Source: Marinobacterium aestuarii
GTDB lineage: Bacteria; Pseudomonadota; Gammaproteobacteria; Pseudomonadales; Balneatricaceae
Reading direction: 5' to 3'
DNA: 64,000 bases
Assembly (NCBI RefSeq): GCF_001651805.1
Contig: NZ_CP015839.1
Span: forward strand, 558,001-622,000
Below are positions 39,076-48,900 of this stretch, in pieces. How positions within the stretch are numbered: position 1 is the stretch's first letter; every line of letters starts with the position of its first letter. Made by a program: the position numbers and the translations under genes. The notes under the pieces are model-generated. The model was not told the DNA's origin and did no database searches. It saw only the letters and a program-made list of their open reading frames with translations.

Positions 39076-40755
39076 TCAGCCGGTCTTGCTGATCAGGTGG
39101 CTGGCCTGGCGCTGCAGCAGCTCCTCGTAATCCTCGCTCAGGCGATGGATCAGCACCTTGTCTTCGTCCTCGCGCCTGACATCGGCGTGCTCCAGCAGAT
39201 TGTCCTTCAGGTCCGGTACTTCGGTCAGCGCCGTGTGGCTGATCAGTTCGTTGCTCTGGGTGCTGCGAGTCAGGAACTGGACTTCTTCCAGCATCAGTGC
39301 GGGTTTCAGGCAGTTACCGCGGACCAGTGCTATATGCAGGTTCAGTACCGGCTGGAAACCACGAATACGGCCCTGGTTAAAGGCCCGGTACAGCAGGGTG
39401 AACAGCTTGGCGGCACAGAGCGCATTGGCGCCGTGGGCGTCGTCGTCGGTGGGCTGGCGGAACCAGATGCGCACGTCGCCGTTGTCCTGGGGTTCGATGT
39501 CGCCACTGTAAATGGCGGCGATCTGATGGGCGAACTGGCGGTAGTGGGTCAGCAGCTCGGTGCGTTCGTCTTCATCGACATACTCGGCATGGCCACTGGC
39601 GGCATCGATCAGCAGCAGATAGCTGGCTTCATCCGGCGCCAGTCTAAGTTCCAGTTCGTGCTCAAAGCTGTACAGACCCAGTTGAGTCTCGGCGCGTTCG
39701 CGCAGTGGATTGGGCGCGCTCGGGCGCTCGGGTTCGGCGGCAGCCGATTCATCGTCGTCAAACTCCAGATCCTCGTCGATAAAACGGGGTTCCTGGGGAC
39801 GTTCGGATTCATCCGGCTGCGGCGCCGAAGGCATGAAACGGGGCATCAGGCGTTCCTTCACCGGCCGCAGCAGATCCAGCAGTCCCTCGAAGCCGGACTC
39901 TTCCCGCTCAGGCTGTCGGCGTTTGTTTGAAGCGTCGTCCTGATCGTCGTATTGATCACTATTCTGGCCAAAGTCGTCGGTGTCGTTGAGGGGCTGATAA
40001 TCCTCATCGGCTGCGGCCGATGCGTCTGCATCTTCGGCCGGGAAGTCGTAACGCCGGTTATCATCCTCAGTCTCGGCATTGTCCTGTTGCAGCTTTGCCT
40101 CAGCCGAACCTTCCGCCGGGAAGGTCGCTGGGTTTAGCCCGCTCATCGGTTCCGTATCCCGCGCTGTGCCTGCCTCCTCTTCCAGCTCGGCATCTGCCAG
40201 AATTTCATCGTATTGTTCGGCATCACTGGATTCCCGTGGAGGGCGGGGGTTCAGCGTCATGGCCAGGGTCAGCAGGGCCACCAGGGCGCTGCCGAGCCAG
40301 AGCATGGCCACCAGGGTCAGCTGCCCCAGGCGTTGCTCCCGGGCGGGGGCCGGATCGAGCCAGAACAGCATGCGGCCCAGGGGCTGCTGCTCGCGTTCCA
40401 GCATCAGCTCGCGTTCCAGCGGTCCTTCGGCTTCACCGCTGCGGGCGACCAGCTCGTTGGTCTGGTTATAGAGTGCGATGCCGCGCACTTCGGGCTGGTC
40501 GCCCAGCTCGTTGATCAGGTAGTTCAGGCTGACGCGGTCGTCGGCCAGCAGCAGCGGTTGCAGCAGTACGGCGGACTGGCGCATCAGCTTGCCGCCGGAT
40601 GCCAGCGTTTGTGCCTGGGCATCCTTGCTGGCGCTGAACCAGAGATAGCCGCTGCTGAGCAGCAGGCCACAGGTCAGGATCATGGCCAGTTGCAGCAGCA
40701 GGCGACGACGCAACGGGGACGGAATAGAGGTGATATGGGGCTGGACTGCGGACAT
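39076..40755 (-). CDS. Long YtjB/AhpA-like membrane protein with acidic linker and cyclase-like C-domain
   Basis: 559 residues from ATG 40755. N-terminal part (about 1-170): two membrane helices (LLLQLAMILTCGLLLSSGYLW and LVAMLWLGSALVALLTLAM) around a periplasmic loop with QSAVLLQPLLLADDRVSLNY, as in YtjB/AhpA (SMP_2) proteins. Then about 200 residues of very acidic, low-complexity sequence (runs of Asp, Glu, Gln, Ala). The last 180 residues (YLLLIDAASGHAEYV, GDVRIWF, LHIALVRGN, LISHTALTEV) follow the order of strands of a class III nucleotide cyclase domain but lack its metal and substrate residues. That fold call is a guess. No strong ribosome binding site is seen. Confidence 0.8.
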   Translation of the reverse strand: MSAVQPHITSIPSPLRRRLLLQLAMILTCGLLLSSGYLWFSASKDAQAQTLASGGKLMRQSAVLLQPLLLADDRVSLNYLINELGDQPEVRGIALYNQTNELVARSGEAEGPLERELMLEREQQPLGRMLFWLDPAPAREQRLGQLTLVAMLWLGSALVALLTLAMTLNPRPPRESSDAEQYDEILADAELEEEAGTARDTEPMSGLNPATFPAEGSAEAKLQQDNAETEDDNRRYDFPAEDADASAAADEDYQPLNDTDDFGQNSDQYDDQDDASNKRRQPEREESGFEGLLDLLRPVKERLMPRFMPSAPQPDESERPQEPRFIDEDLEFDDDESAAAEPERPSAPNPLRERAETQLGLYSFEHELELRLAPDEASYLLLIDAASGHAEYVDEDERTELLTHYRQFAHQIAAIYSGDIEPQDNGDVRIWFRQPTDDDAHGANALCAAKLFTLLYRAFNQGRIRGFQPVLNLHIALVRGNCLKPALMLEEVQFLTRSTQSNELISHTALTEVPDLKDNLLEHADVRREDEDKVLIHRLSEDYEELLQRQASHLISKTG

Positions 40756-40974
40756 AGTGTGCTGGGTTATCCAGAGGCGCGTGGAAATTGGACGAAACCG
40801 ATCATAACAGCTCAACCGGGGCCGGCACAGTGCTGCCGGGCTGCATGTTGCAGCGCACTCAAAGGTCATTTAAAACACCGGTTGCAGTGGCCTGTTGGTG
40901 TATCGGTTTGGGTGTCGCTTTCGGCGCTTGCAGCAAAAGTGAAATCCTTCATGCAAGATCCGGGTTCCGGACGG

Positions 40975-40980
40975 TATAAT
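40975..40980 (+). promoter_or_regulatory. -10 box of the proA operon
   Basis: TATAAT, 33 bp before the proA ATG. TGCAAG at 40952-40957 is a poor -35 at 17 bp. The rest of the 258-bp divergent gap shows nothing else clear. Confidence 0.5.
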
Positions 40981-41013
40981 GCGCAGGTTAACGACCGGAG
41001 TTAAGGGCAGGGC

Positions 41014-42270
41014 ATGAACGTAGAGGCATACATGATCGAGCTGGGTCAGCGTGCACGCGAGGCGTCGCGGCTGATGGCACGTGCTGAAACCGGCATCAAG
41101 AACAGGGCGTTGCTGTACATGGCCGAGGCCATCGAGGCAGGACGCGATACTCTGGCGAGCGCGAATCAGCAGGATCTGGAAAGCGCCCGGGCCAATGGCC
41201 TGGATGCAGCCATGCTTGACCGCCTGGAGCTGACACCGGCACGTATCGATACCATGGTCGAGGGGTTGCGTCAGGTGGCGACACTGGCGGATCCCATTGG
41301 CGGTATCACCGATATGAATTATCGCCCCAGCGGTATCCAGGTCGGCAAGATGCGCGTGCCCCTGGGCGTGATCGGCATCATCTATGAGTCGCGTCCCAAT
41401 GTGACGGTCGAGGCGGCGAGTCTGTGCCTGAAGTCCGGCAATGCCGCCATTTTGCGCGGTGGCTCGGAATCGATTCATTCCAACCAGGCGATTGCGGCCT
41501 GCATTGCCGCGGGCCTCAAGCGCGCCGGGCTGCCGCAGACCGCCGTGCAGGTGGTCGAGACCACCGACCGTGCCGCCGTGGGTCAGTTGATCACCATGCC
41601 GGAGTACGTCGACGTTATAGTACCCCGCGGTGGCAAGGGCCTGATCGAGCGGGTCAGCCGTGATGCCCGGGTACCGGTGATCAAGCATCTGGACGGTATC
41701 TGCCATGTCTTTATCGACAGTGAGGCGGATATCTCCAAGGCGATCAATATCGCCCTCAATGCCAAGACGCACCGCTACGGCACCTGCAATACCATGGAAA
41801 CCCTGCTGGTCGACAGCAGTGTGGCCGCCAAGGTGTTGCCGGAGCTGGCCGGCGCCTATGAGCAGGCCGGTGTCGAGCTGCGCGGCTGTGAACGCACCCG
41901 CGCGCTGCTGCCGCAGATTCTGGCGGCAACGCAGGAAGACTGGTCCACCGAATACCTGGCCCCCATTCTGTCGATCCGCGTGCTGGACGGCATGGATGAG
42001 GCCATCAGCCATATCAACCAGTATGGCTCCCACCATACCGATGCCATCGTCACTGAAAACTACACCAAGTCGCGGCGCTTCCTGCGGGAAGTGGATTCCA
42101 GCTCGGTGATGGTCAATGCCTCGACGCGCTTTGCCGATGGTTTCGAGTACGGCCTGGGGGCCGAAATTGGTATTTCCACGGACAAGATTCATGCCCGTGG
42201 CCCGGTCGGCCTTGAAGGCCTGACGTCGCAGAAATACGTGGTGCTGGGTGATGGTCATATCCGTCAGTAA
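41014..42270 (+). CDS. proA: Gamma-glutamyl phosphate reductase
   Basis: 418 residues, aldehyde-dehydrogenase superfamily. [34 protein letters not shown], and the catalytic Cys in [12 protein letters not shown]. It makes glutamate semialdehyde for proline synthesis. It is the first gene of the long operon that continues through nadD, rsfS, rlmH and the rod-shape genes. proB is not in the window. Confidence 0.96.
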   Translation: MNVEAYMIELGQRAREASRLMARAETGIKNRALLYMAEAIEAGRDTLASANQQDLESARANGLDAAMLDRLELTPARIDTMVEGLRQVATLADPIGGITDMNYRPSGIQVGKMRVPLGVIGIIYESRPNVTVEAASLCLKSGNAAILRGGSESIHSNQAIAACIAAGLKRAGLPQTAVQVVETTDRAAVGQLITMPEYVDVIVPRGGKGLIERVSRDARVPVIKHLDGICHVFIDSEADISKAINIALNAKTHRYGTCNTMETLLVDSSVAAKVLPELAGAYEQAGVELRGCERTRALLPQILAATQEDWSTEYLAPILSIRVLDGMDEAISHINQYGSHHTDAIVTENYTKSRRFLREVDSSSVMVNASTRFADGFEYGLGAEIGISTDKIHARGPVGLEGLTSQKYVVLGDGHIRQ

Positions 42271-42276
42271 ACGGAC

Positions 42277-42945
42277 ATGACCGCTACCGGCCCTGCGGAT
42301 GCCCTGGTTTTCATGGGCGGCACCTTCGATCCCGTGCACAATGGCCACCTGCGCACCGCGCTGGAGATCCAGCAGTGGATGGGAGTCGAACAGGTCTGCC
42401 TGATCCCCTCGAAGGTCCCGGTGCACCGCGAGCAGCCTGGCTGCTCGTCGGAACAGCGTCTGGCCATGGTAGGCCTGGCGGTGGAACACGAGCCTGCCCT
42501 GCGGGTGGATGCGCGTGAGGTGCTGTCGGACCAACCGTCCTACAGTCTGCTCACGCTGCAGTCGCTGCGGGCCGAGATCGGACCCGCCCGGCCGCTGTGC
42601 ATGGTGCTGGGAATGGATGCCTACCTTGGGCTGGCCAGCTGGCATGGCTGGGAACAGCTGCCGGATTACTGCCACATCATAGTGGTGTGCCGGCCCGGTT
42701 ATGTATACGAGCCGGATGAACGGATGCGCCGTTTCCTCCGTGCCCACGAAACCCGTTCGCTGGGTACTGTGCTGGGGTTACCCTGCGGCCACGTGCTGAT
42801 GCACGAACTGACGCCGCTGAGTATCTCGGCCACCCAGATTCGCCAGTTGGTGGCGAAGGGGCTGTCACCCCGTTACCTGTGTCCAGACCCCGTCTGGCAC
42901 TATATGCAACAACACAAACTTTACGTGATTGAAGAGGATAGTTAA
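42277..42945 (+). CDS. nadD: Nicotinate-nucleotide adenylyltransferase
   Basis: 222 residues. The nucleotidyl-transferase signature MGGTFDPVHNGHLRTAL includes the HxGH motif, and ISATQIRQLVAKG is the C-terminal ISxTxxR motif. It makes deamido-NAD in NAD synthesis. It lies 6 bp after proA and 6 bp before rsfS. Confidence 0.95.
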   Translation: MTATGPADALVFMGGTFDPVHNGHLRTALEIQQWMGVEQVCLIPSKVPVHREQPGCSSEQRLAMVGLAVEHEPALRVDAREVLSDQPSYSLLTLQSLRAEIGPARPLCMVLGMDAYLGLASWHGWEQLPDYCHIIVVCRPGYVYEPDERMRRFLRAHETRSLGTVLGLPCGHVLMHELTPLSISATQIRQLVAKGLSPRYLCPDPVWHYMQQHKLYVIEEDS

Positions 42946-42951
42946 CCCAAG

Positions 42952-43293
42952 ATGCGGATTGATCAACTGGTCACCCTGGCGCAAACCGCGCTGGAAGATA
43001 TGAAAGCCAAAGATGTCGTGTTACTTGATGTGCAGGGCAAATCCAGCGTGACCGACTTCATGCTGGTCGCCAGCGGAACCTCCCATCGCCATGTGAACTC
43101 CATTTCCCAGGGCGTGATAGACACGGCGAAAGCAGCGGGCGTGATACCGCTTGGCACCGAAGGCCAGACCGGCGGTGACTGGGTGCTGGTGGATCTGGGC
43201 GATATCGTTGTCCATGTCATGATGCCGGATGCCCGCAGCTTCTATGATCTGGAGCGGCTGTGGAGCTTTGACGCGGCTAAGGCAGCAGAGTAA
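42952..43293 (+). CDS. rsfS: Ribosome silencing factor RsfS
   Basis: 113 residues. [32 protein letters not shown] and [20 protein letters not shown] are the conserved RsfS/YbeB blocks. It binds L14 and keeps the subunits apart in starvation. It sits in the universal nadD-rsfS-rlmH order. Confidence 0.95.
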   Translation: MRIDQLVTLAQTALEDMKAKDVVLLDVQGKSSVTDFMLVASGTSHRHVNSISQGVIDTAKAAGVIPLGTEGQTGGDWVLVDLGDIVVHVMMPDARSFYDLERLWSFDAAKAAE

Positions 43294-43298
43294 CGGCG

Positions 43299-43766
43299 AT
43301 GAAAGTACGTCTGATTGCCATTGGCGGCAAGATGCCCGGCTGGGTCACCCAGGGCTACGATGAGTACGCCAAGCGTCTGCCGGCGGATCTGACGCTGGAG
43401 CTGGTGGAGTTGCCACTGGGTCATAGGGGCAAGGGCGCGGATCTCGCCCGGGCCAAGCGTCAGGAAGGTGATCAGATGCTGGCGGCTATCCCCAGAGGAG
43501 ATCTGGTGGTGGCGCTGGAGGTGGAAGGCCGCAACTGGTCGACCGAGCAGCTGGCATCGAACATGGAAGGCTGGCGCATGGGGGGGCGAAACGTATCCTT
43601 GCTGATCGGCGGTCCGGACGGTCTGGATGCCCGCTGCAGTGCAGCGGCTGAGCAGCGCTGGTCGCTGTCGGCCCTGACGCTGCCCCATCCGCTGGTGCGT
43701 GTGCTGCTGGCAGAGCAGCTCTACCGCGCCTGTACCATTTTGCAGGGTCACCCCTACCACAAATAG
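43299..43766 (+). CDS. rlmH: 23S rRNA pseudouridine-1915 N3-methyltransferase RlmH
   Basis: 155 residues, SPOUT fold. [29 protein letters not shown] (SAM-binding knot) and [20 protein letters not shown]. It methylates pseudouridine 1915 in helix 69 of 23S rRNA. Its end, GHPYHK, is the normal one. Confidence 0.96.
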   Translation: MKVRLIAIGGKMPGWVTQGYDEYAKRLPADLTLELVELPLGHRGKGADLARAKRQEGDQMLAAIPRGDLVVALEVEGRNWSTEQLASNMEGWRMGGRNVSLLIGGPDGLDARCSAAAEQRWSLSALTLPHPLVRVLLAEQLYRACTILQGHPYHK

Positions 43767-43773
43767 CGATTTC

Positions 43774-45696
43774 ATGGCCTTCGAACGCTTCAAGGATTAC
43801 AGCCAGGAAAGCCGCACCTTTGGTGCCCGGGCAATGCTGGCCTTTATGCTGGTGGTGGTGCTGGTGGCGGTGCTGATAGGCCGGCTCTACTTTCTCCAGG
43901 TGGTGCAGTACGACCGTTATGCCGCCATGTCGGAGGACAACCGGGTGCATCTGCAGCCGGTGGCGCCGACCCGTGGTCTGATCTATGACCGCAATGGCGT
44001 TTTGCTGGCCGAAAATCGCCCCAGTTACAGCGTGACGGTGCTCAAGGAAGAAGTGCGGGACCTTGAGGGCACGCTGGAAGTCCTCAAGGAGCTGATTCCC
44101 ATTACCGAGTCCGAGCTGGAGCGCTTTGACAAGCGCTACCGCCAGCGCCGTCGTCCGTTCGAGACGGTACCGGTACGCTTTCGGCTTACCGAACCGGAAA
44201 TCGCCCGCATTGCCGTCAATTATCACCGCTTGCCAGGTGTGCAGGTCGAGGCGGATCTGATCCGTTACTACCCCTACGGTGAGGCTGTGGTACATGCACT
44301 GGGCTATGTCGGGCGCATCAACGAGGCCGAGTTGCAGCGGGTGGAGGCCAATAACTACGCCGCCACGCACTATATCGGCAAGCTGGGTATCGAGAAATTC
44401 TACGAACCGCAGCTGCACGGAGAGGTGGGTTTCCAGAAGGTCGAAACCAATGCCCGTGGCCGGGTGTTGCGCGTGCTGGAACGCGTCGATCCGGTGCCGG
44501 GGGATGATCTGGTGCTGAGCCTTGATCTGCGTCTGCAACAGATTACCGAACGGCTAATCAATGGCCGTCGTGCTTCTGTGGTGGCGATAGATCCCAAAAC
44601 GGGTGGAATTCTGGCGCTGGTGAGCGAACCGGGCTATGACCCCAACCTGTTTGTCACCGGTATTTCGACCGCAGACTACAGCGCGCTGCGGGACTCGCCC
44701 GACCTGCCGCTGTTCAACCGTGCGCTGCGCGGCGGTTACCCGCCGGCGTCGACCATTAAGCCGCTGATTGCCCTGGCGGCGCTTGATTCAGGCACCGTAT
44801 CACCGAGTCATACGGTGTGGGATCCGGGCTTCTTTACCCTCAGTCAGGGCGGGCGTCGCTACCGCGACTGGAAGCGCGGCGGCCATGGCCGGGTGGACCT
44901 GAATCTGGCGCTGGCCCAGTCCTGTGACGTCTGGTTCTACGATGTCGGCTACCGCATGGGGATCGACAAGATGTCGGATTACCTGGGTCGCTTTGGCTTT
45001 GGCGCTGTCACCAGTCTCGATCTGCCCGAAGCGGTGCCGGCGGTGCTGCCCTCCAAGGAATGGAAACGCAATGCCCGCAATCGCCCCTGGTATCCCGGCG
45101 ATTCGGTCAACCTGAGCATCGGTCAGGGCTTTTTTGTCGCCACGCCGCTGCAGCTGGCGACGGCCGCCACGGTGCTGGCCAATCGCGGCAAGTGGGTGCA
45201 GCCCAAGCTGTTGCAGGGCGTGCGTACCCAGGGTGAAAAAGGTGATATCAGCATCAAGATGCCGACGCTGGATGACGCTCAACCCGTGCCTGAAGACGTG
45301 ACCTTGAAGTCCGATGCCTACTGGCAGCAGGTGATCAAGGGCATGGTGGATGTTATGCACGGCGAGCGCGGTACCGCGCGCAAGGCCGGCAAGGATGCGG
45401 GTTATATCATCGCTGGCAAGACCGGTACTGCCCAGGTGGTGGGTATCAAGAAGGATGAACGCTACGATGCCTCCAAACTGTCGGAGCGAAACCATGACCA
45501 TGCGCTCTTCCTCGCCTTTGCGCCGGCGGATGATCCCCAGATCGCCGTGGCCGTGGTGGTGGAAAACGGTGGTGGCGGCTCCAGTACGGCTGCGCCCATA
45601 GCCCGTCAGGTCATGGATGCCTGGCTGCTGGGTATAGATCCCAGTGAAGATCCCATGGAGGAAGAAGTGCTGCAGGAAGTGGAAATATCACGATGA
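43774..45696 (+). CDS. mrdA: Penicillin-binding protein 2 (elongasome transpeptidase)
   Basis: 640 residues. One N-terminal membrane helix (FMLVVVLVAVLIGRLYFLQV), a dimerisation/pedestal domain (RGLIYDRNGVLLAENRPSYSV), then transpeptidase motifs SxxK in PPASTIKPL, SxD in AQSCDVWFYD and KTGTAQ. It cross-links peptidoglycan in cell elongation with RodA. The ATG at 43774 is 7 bp after rlmH; the longer ORF overlaps rlmH and is rejected. Confidence 0.95.
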   Translation: MAFERFKDYSQESRTFGARAMLAFMLVVVLVAVLIGRLYFLQVVQYDRYAAMSEDNRVHLQPVAPTRGLIYDRNGVLLAENRPSYSVTVLKEEVRDLEGTLEVLKELIPITESELERFDKRYRQRRRPFETVPVRFRLTEPEIARIAVNYHRLPGVQVEADLIRYYPYGEAVVHALGYVGRINEAELQRVEANNYAATHYIGKLGIEKFYEPQLHGEVGFQKVETNARGRVLRVLERVDPVPGDDLVLSLDLRLQQITERLINGRRASVVAIDPKTGGILALVSEPGYDPNLFVTGISTADYSALRDSPDLPLFNRALRGGYPPASTIKPLIALAALDSGTVSPSHTVWDPGFFTLSQGGRRYRDWKRGGHGRVDLNLALAQSCDVWFYDVGYRMGIDKMSDYLGRFGFGAVTSLDLPEAVPAVLPSKEWKRNARNRPWYPGDSVNLSIGQGFFVATPLQLATAATVLANRGKWVQPKLLQGVRTQGEKGDISIKMPTLDDAQPVPEDVTLKSDAYWQQVIKGMVDVMHGERGTARKAGKDAGYIIAGKTGTAQVVGIKKDERYDASKLSERNHDHALFLAFAPADDPQIAVAVVVENGGGGSSTAAPIARQVMDAWLLGIDPSEDPMEEEVLQEVEISR

Positions 45697-45736
45697 TGAT
45701 CGAATCGGCCTCTGTTGCAGGTCTGGGAGAGCTAGC

Positions 45737-46879
45737 ATGAGTCTGCGTGATTTTCAGCGCACCATGCCGGAGTCCGGCCAGCATCTGGCGAAGCGCCCAG
45801 GCTGGTGGTCCCATACCCATCTGGATGCCTGGATGCTGCTGTTTCTGCTCATGCTGTGCGGCTTCGGGCTTTTCGTGCTCTATAGCGCCTCCGGGCAGGA
45901 CATCGGTTACGTCAGCCGGCAGGCGATTCGCATGGGGGCGGGTCTGCTGGTGCTGGTTGTGCTGGCTCAGGTTAATCCGAGGCATCTGGCGCGCTGGGCG
46001 CCCTGGATCTTTGCCGCCAGCGTGCTGTTGCTGCTGGCGGTGTTGCTGGTCGGGGTGGGTGCCAAGGGTGCGCAGCGCTGGCTGGCACTGCCGGGATTCC
46101 GTTTTCAGCCATCGGAAATCACCAAGCTGGTGCTGCCGCTGATGATTGCCTGGTATCTTTCGAGCCGGCCGTTGCCACCGCGGCCATTGCACATTATTGT
46201 CTCGCTGGTGCTGCTGGGCATTCCGTCGGTCATGATCATGAAACAGCCGGACCTGGGTACCTCGCTGCTGATTGCGTCCTCCGGCATTTTCGTGCTGCTG
46301 CTGTCGGGCATTCTCTGGCGCTACGTGCTGGCCGCCATGCTGGCGGCCGGGGCTGCGTTGCCGGGGCTCTGGATGGTGATGAAAGACTATCAGCGTCAGC
46401 GGGTACTCACTTTCCTTGACCCCGAGAGCGATCCGCTGGGCAGTGGCTGGAATATTATCCAGTCCAAGACCGCCATAGGTTCGGGCGGGGTTTGGGGCAA
46501 GGGCTATATGGCCGGCACCCAGTCGCAGCTGGACTTTCTGCCCGAGTCCCACACCGACTTCATTATCGCGGTCATTGCCGAGGAAATGGGGCTGATCGGT
46601 GTGCTGATTCTGCTGTTCCTGTATCTGCTGGTGATCGGCCGCGGCCTGATCATCGCCAGCCGGGCGCCGGACAGCTTTGGCCGTCTGGTGGCGGGCAGCA
46701 TTATTCTGACGTTCTTTGTGTATGTATTTGTAAACATCGGCATGGTCAGCGGACTCTTGCCGGTGGTTGGTGTGCCGCTGCCCTTGATCAGTTATGGCGG
46801 TACCTCTATTGTGACGCTGATGGCAGGGTTCGGCATTATGATGTCGGTTCATACCCATCGGCAGATGCTGCGTCGTTAA
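45737..46879 (+). CDS. rodA: Peptidoglycan glycosyltransferase RodA
   Basis: 380 residues with about ten membrane helices (SEDS family). Conserved loops are YSASGQDIGYVSRQ, FQPSEITKLVLP, KQPDLGTSLLI, LPESHTDFIIAVIAEEMG and GVPLPLISYGGTSIV. It polymerises glycan strands as partner of PBP2. ATG 45737 follows GGGAGAG; the longer ORF starts inside mrdA. Also called mrdB. Confidence 0.95.
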   Translation: MSLRDFQRTMPESGQHLAKRPGWWSHTHLDAWMLLFLLMLCGFGLFVLYSASGQDIGYVSRQAIRMGAGLLVLVVLAQVNPRHLARWAPWIFAASVLLLLAVLLVGVGAKGAQRWLALPGFRFQPSEITKLVLPLMIAWYLSSRPLPPRPLHIIVSLVLLGIPSVMIMKQPDLGTSLLIASSGIFVLLLSGILWRYVLAAMLAAGAALPGLWMVMKDYQRQRVLTFLDPESDPLGSGWNIIQSKTAIGSGGVWGKGYMAGTQSQLDFLPESHTDFIIAVIAEEMGLIGVLILLFLYLLVIGRGLIIASRAPDSFGRLVAGSIILTFFVYVFVNIGMVSGLLPVVGVPLPLISYGGTSIVTLMAGFGIMMSVHTHRQMLRR

Positions 46880-46892
46880 ACAGGGATTTAGT

Positions 46893-47951
46893 ATGCAAAA
46901 AGTTTTGGTTCCCGCTTTGGTTACACTGGCGCTGGTATTGCAAACCGGCTGTGCTTCAACAGCGGTTGGTCATGTCAGCAAGGACGCAGCCCCGACACCG
47001 GTGACGGCGGCCGCTGCCGGCAAGGGCTATTCGCAGCATCCCGAGGCGCTGGGGCTGATCGACGAGATGGTGGCCGAAGGAGTGGATCGCGCCTACCTGG
47101 TCAGCCTGCTCGATCAGGCGCAGCGCCAGGAGTCTATTCTCAAGGCCATGTCGCGCCCGGCGGAAAAGCGCCTCACCTGGGGCGAGTACCGCAAGATCTT
47201 TATTGAACAGAAACGTATCGACCAGGGCCTTCAGTTCTGGCGCGAGCACGCCGATACCCTGGCCCGGGCCGAGCAGCAGTTCGGTGTGCCGGCTGAGGTG
47301 ATCGTCGCCATTATCGGCGTTGAAACCCGCTACGGCCGTATTACCGGCAGTTACCGCGTGATCGATGCGCTGGCGACGCTGGGGTTTGACTATCCCAAGC
47401 GCGGCGCCTTCTTCCGCGGCGAACTGAAGGAATACGTGCAGCTGGTGCAGGAAGAAAAGGTTGATCCGCTGTCACTCAAGGGCTCCTACGCCGGCGCCAT
47501 GGGTTACGGTCAGTTTATCCCGTCGAGCTTTCGCGCCTATGCGGTGGACTTCGATGGCGACAACAAGCGTGATATCTGGAGCAATCCGGTGGATGCCATC
47601 GGCAGCGTTGCCAACTACTTCGCCCGCCACGGCTGGAAAAAGGGTGAGCCTGTGACCAGCAATGTGGTGATCAATGGCACCGCAGACAGCAGCTGGTTCA
47701 ATGCCGATCTCAAGCCGGACCTTACCCTGGCGCAGTGGGCCGAGCGCGGCATCAGCACCCGCAAGGACCTGGATCAGACACAGAAGGCGACCCTGATGCA
47801 GCTGGAGATGGCCGAAGGTGACGAATATCGCTTTGGTCTGCATAACTTCTACGTCATCACCCGTTACAACCACAGCCGGCTCTATGGCATGGCGGTGCAT
47901 GAGCTCAGCCAGATGATCGGTGCGGCCTACCGGGGGAGCAAGCAGGGGTGA
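46893..47951 (+). CDS. mltB: Membrane-bound lytic transglycosylase B (lipoprotein)
   Basis: 352 residues. Lipoprotein signal MQKVLVPALVTLALVLQTGC with lipid-attachment Cys20. The catalytic Glu is in IIGVETRYGRITGSYRV, and GSYAGAMGYGQFIPSSF is the second family block. It cleaves peptidoglycan glycan chains. The stop overlaps the start of rlpA by 4 bp. Confidence 0.94.
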   Translation: MQKVLVPALVTLALVLQTGCASTAVGHVSKDAAPTPVTAAAAGKGYSQHPEALGLIDEMVAEGVDRAYLVSLLDQAQRQESILKAMSRPAEKRLTWGEYRKIFIEQKRIDQGLQFWREHADTLARAEQQFGVPAEVIVAIIGVETRYGRITGSYRVIDALATLGFDYPKRGAFFRGELKEYVQLVQEEKVDPLSLKGSYAGAMGYGQFIPSSFRAYAVDFDGDNKRDIWSNPVDAIGSVANYFARHGWKKGEPVTSNVVINGTADSSWFNADLKPDLTLAQWAERGISTRKDLDQTQKATLMQLEMAEGDEYRFGLHNFYVITRYNHSRLYGMAVHELSQMIGAAYRGSKQG

Positions 47952-48832
47952 GTTTCACACAAGTACGCCTGTCTCTGGTAGTAGTGCTAGCGCTGCTGGC
48001 CGGTTGTTCGTCTACGGTAAAACAGACCGAAGACAGTACCGGCGGGACCCCCGTACCCGAAGCCAATGCCGGTCGCTATGCCATGAAGCACGACAAGGCG
48101 CCGCTGGAAATGGTGGATGTGTCCAAGGTGCCCGATGCAGTGCCGCGGCTGGAGCCCAAAAGCCTGAGGGGGAATCGCAGTCCTTACGAGGTGTTGGGGC
48201 AGCGTTACCATATCATCGAGGAAGCGCGGGGCTACAAGGAGCAGGGCACCGCCTCCTGGTACGGTCGCAAGTTCCACGGTTACGAAACCTCCAACGGCGA
48301 AGTCTACGACATGTTCAGTATGACGGCAGCGCACAAGTCGCTGCCGCTGCCGAGCTATGTGCGGGTGACCAATGTTGATAACGGCCGCCAGGTCGTGGTG
48401 CGGGTGAATGACCGCGGTCCCTTCCATGCAGGACGGGTGATTGACCTGTCCTACGCGGCGGCGTCGCGGTTGGACATGATGGGCGAGGGCACGGCCCGTG
48501 TCTCGCTCGAAGTGCTGGATCCGCGCGCGATGCTCGCTGCGGCCCCCGCCCTGACAGCCGGGAAAAAAGTGGCTCCAGGACCCGGGCGCTATCTGCAGGT
48601 GGGAGCCTTCTCGGACCGTGCGGCCATCGAGCGCATCGAGCAGAATATTGGGCAGTTGTCTGCGGGTTTGAACCTGCGGGTGTCACCCGTGACCCAGGAA
48701 GGCCGCACCCTGTACCGGGTGCAGCTGGGGCCCGTGCCTGACAGCGAAACCGAAGCGCGCCTGATGCGCCAGCTGGCCGATGCCGGTTACACCGCCGCCC
48801 GTCCGGTGGACTTACCCCTATCGCCTGAGTAG
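47948..48832 (+). CDS. rlpA: Septal ring lytic transglycosylase RlpA (lipoprotein, GTG start)
   Basis: 294 residues. Lipoprotein signal ending LLAGC. A double-psi beta-barrel (GTASWYGRKFHGYETSNGE, LPLPSYVRVTN, VVVRVNDRGPFHAGRVIDLS) is the catalytic part, and a C-terminal SPOR domain (YLQVGAFSDRAAIER to the end) binds denuded glycan at the septum. GTG 47948 overlaps the mltB stop, indicating coupling. Confidence 0.94.
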   Translation: MSFTQVRLSLVVVLALLAGCSSTVKQTEDSTGGTPVPEANAGRYAMKHDKAPLEMVDVSKVPDAVPRLEPKSLRGNRSPYEVLGQRYHIIEEARGYKEQGTASWYGRKFHGYETSNGEVYDMFSMTAAHKSLPLPSYVRVTNVDNGRQVVVRVNDRGPFHAGRVIDLSYAAASRLDMMGEGTARVSLEVLDPRAMLAAAPALTAGKKVAPGPGRYLQVGAFSDRAAIERIEQNIGQLSAGLNLRVSPVTQEGRTLYRVQLGPVPDSETEARLMRQLADAGYTAARPVDLPLSPE

Positions 48833-48900
48833 AGTAGAACTTTTAGTCTTCCAAGACGTCTACCCTGCACCCAATTTTCCGCAGACTGATAACGAGAATC

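Noticed and set aside
40870-42747. 625-codon minus-strand ORF opposite proA/nadD
   Set aside because: Antisense shadow of two well-supported genes; composition is not protein-like.
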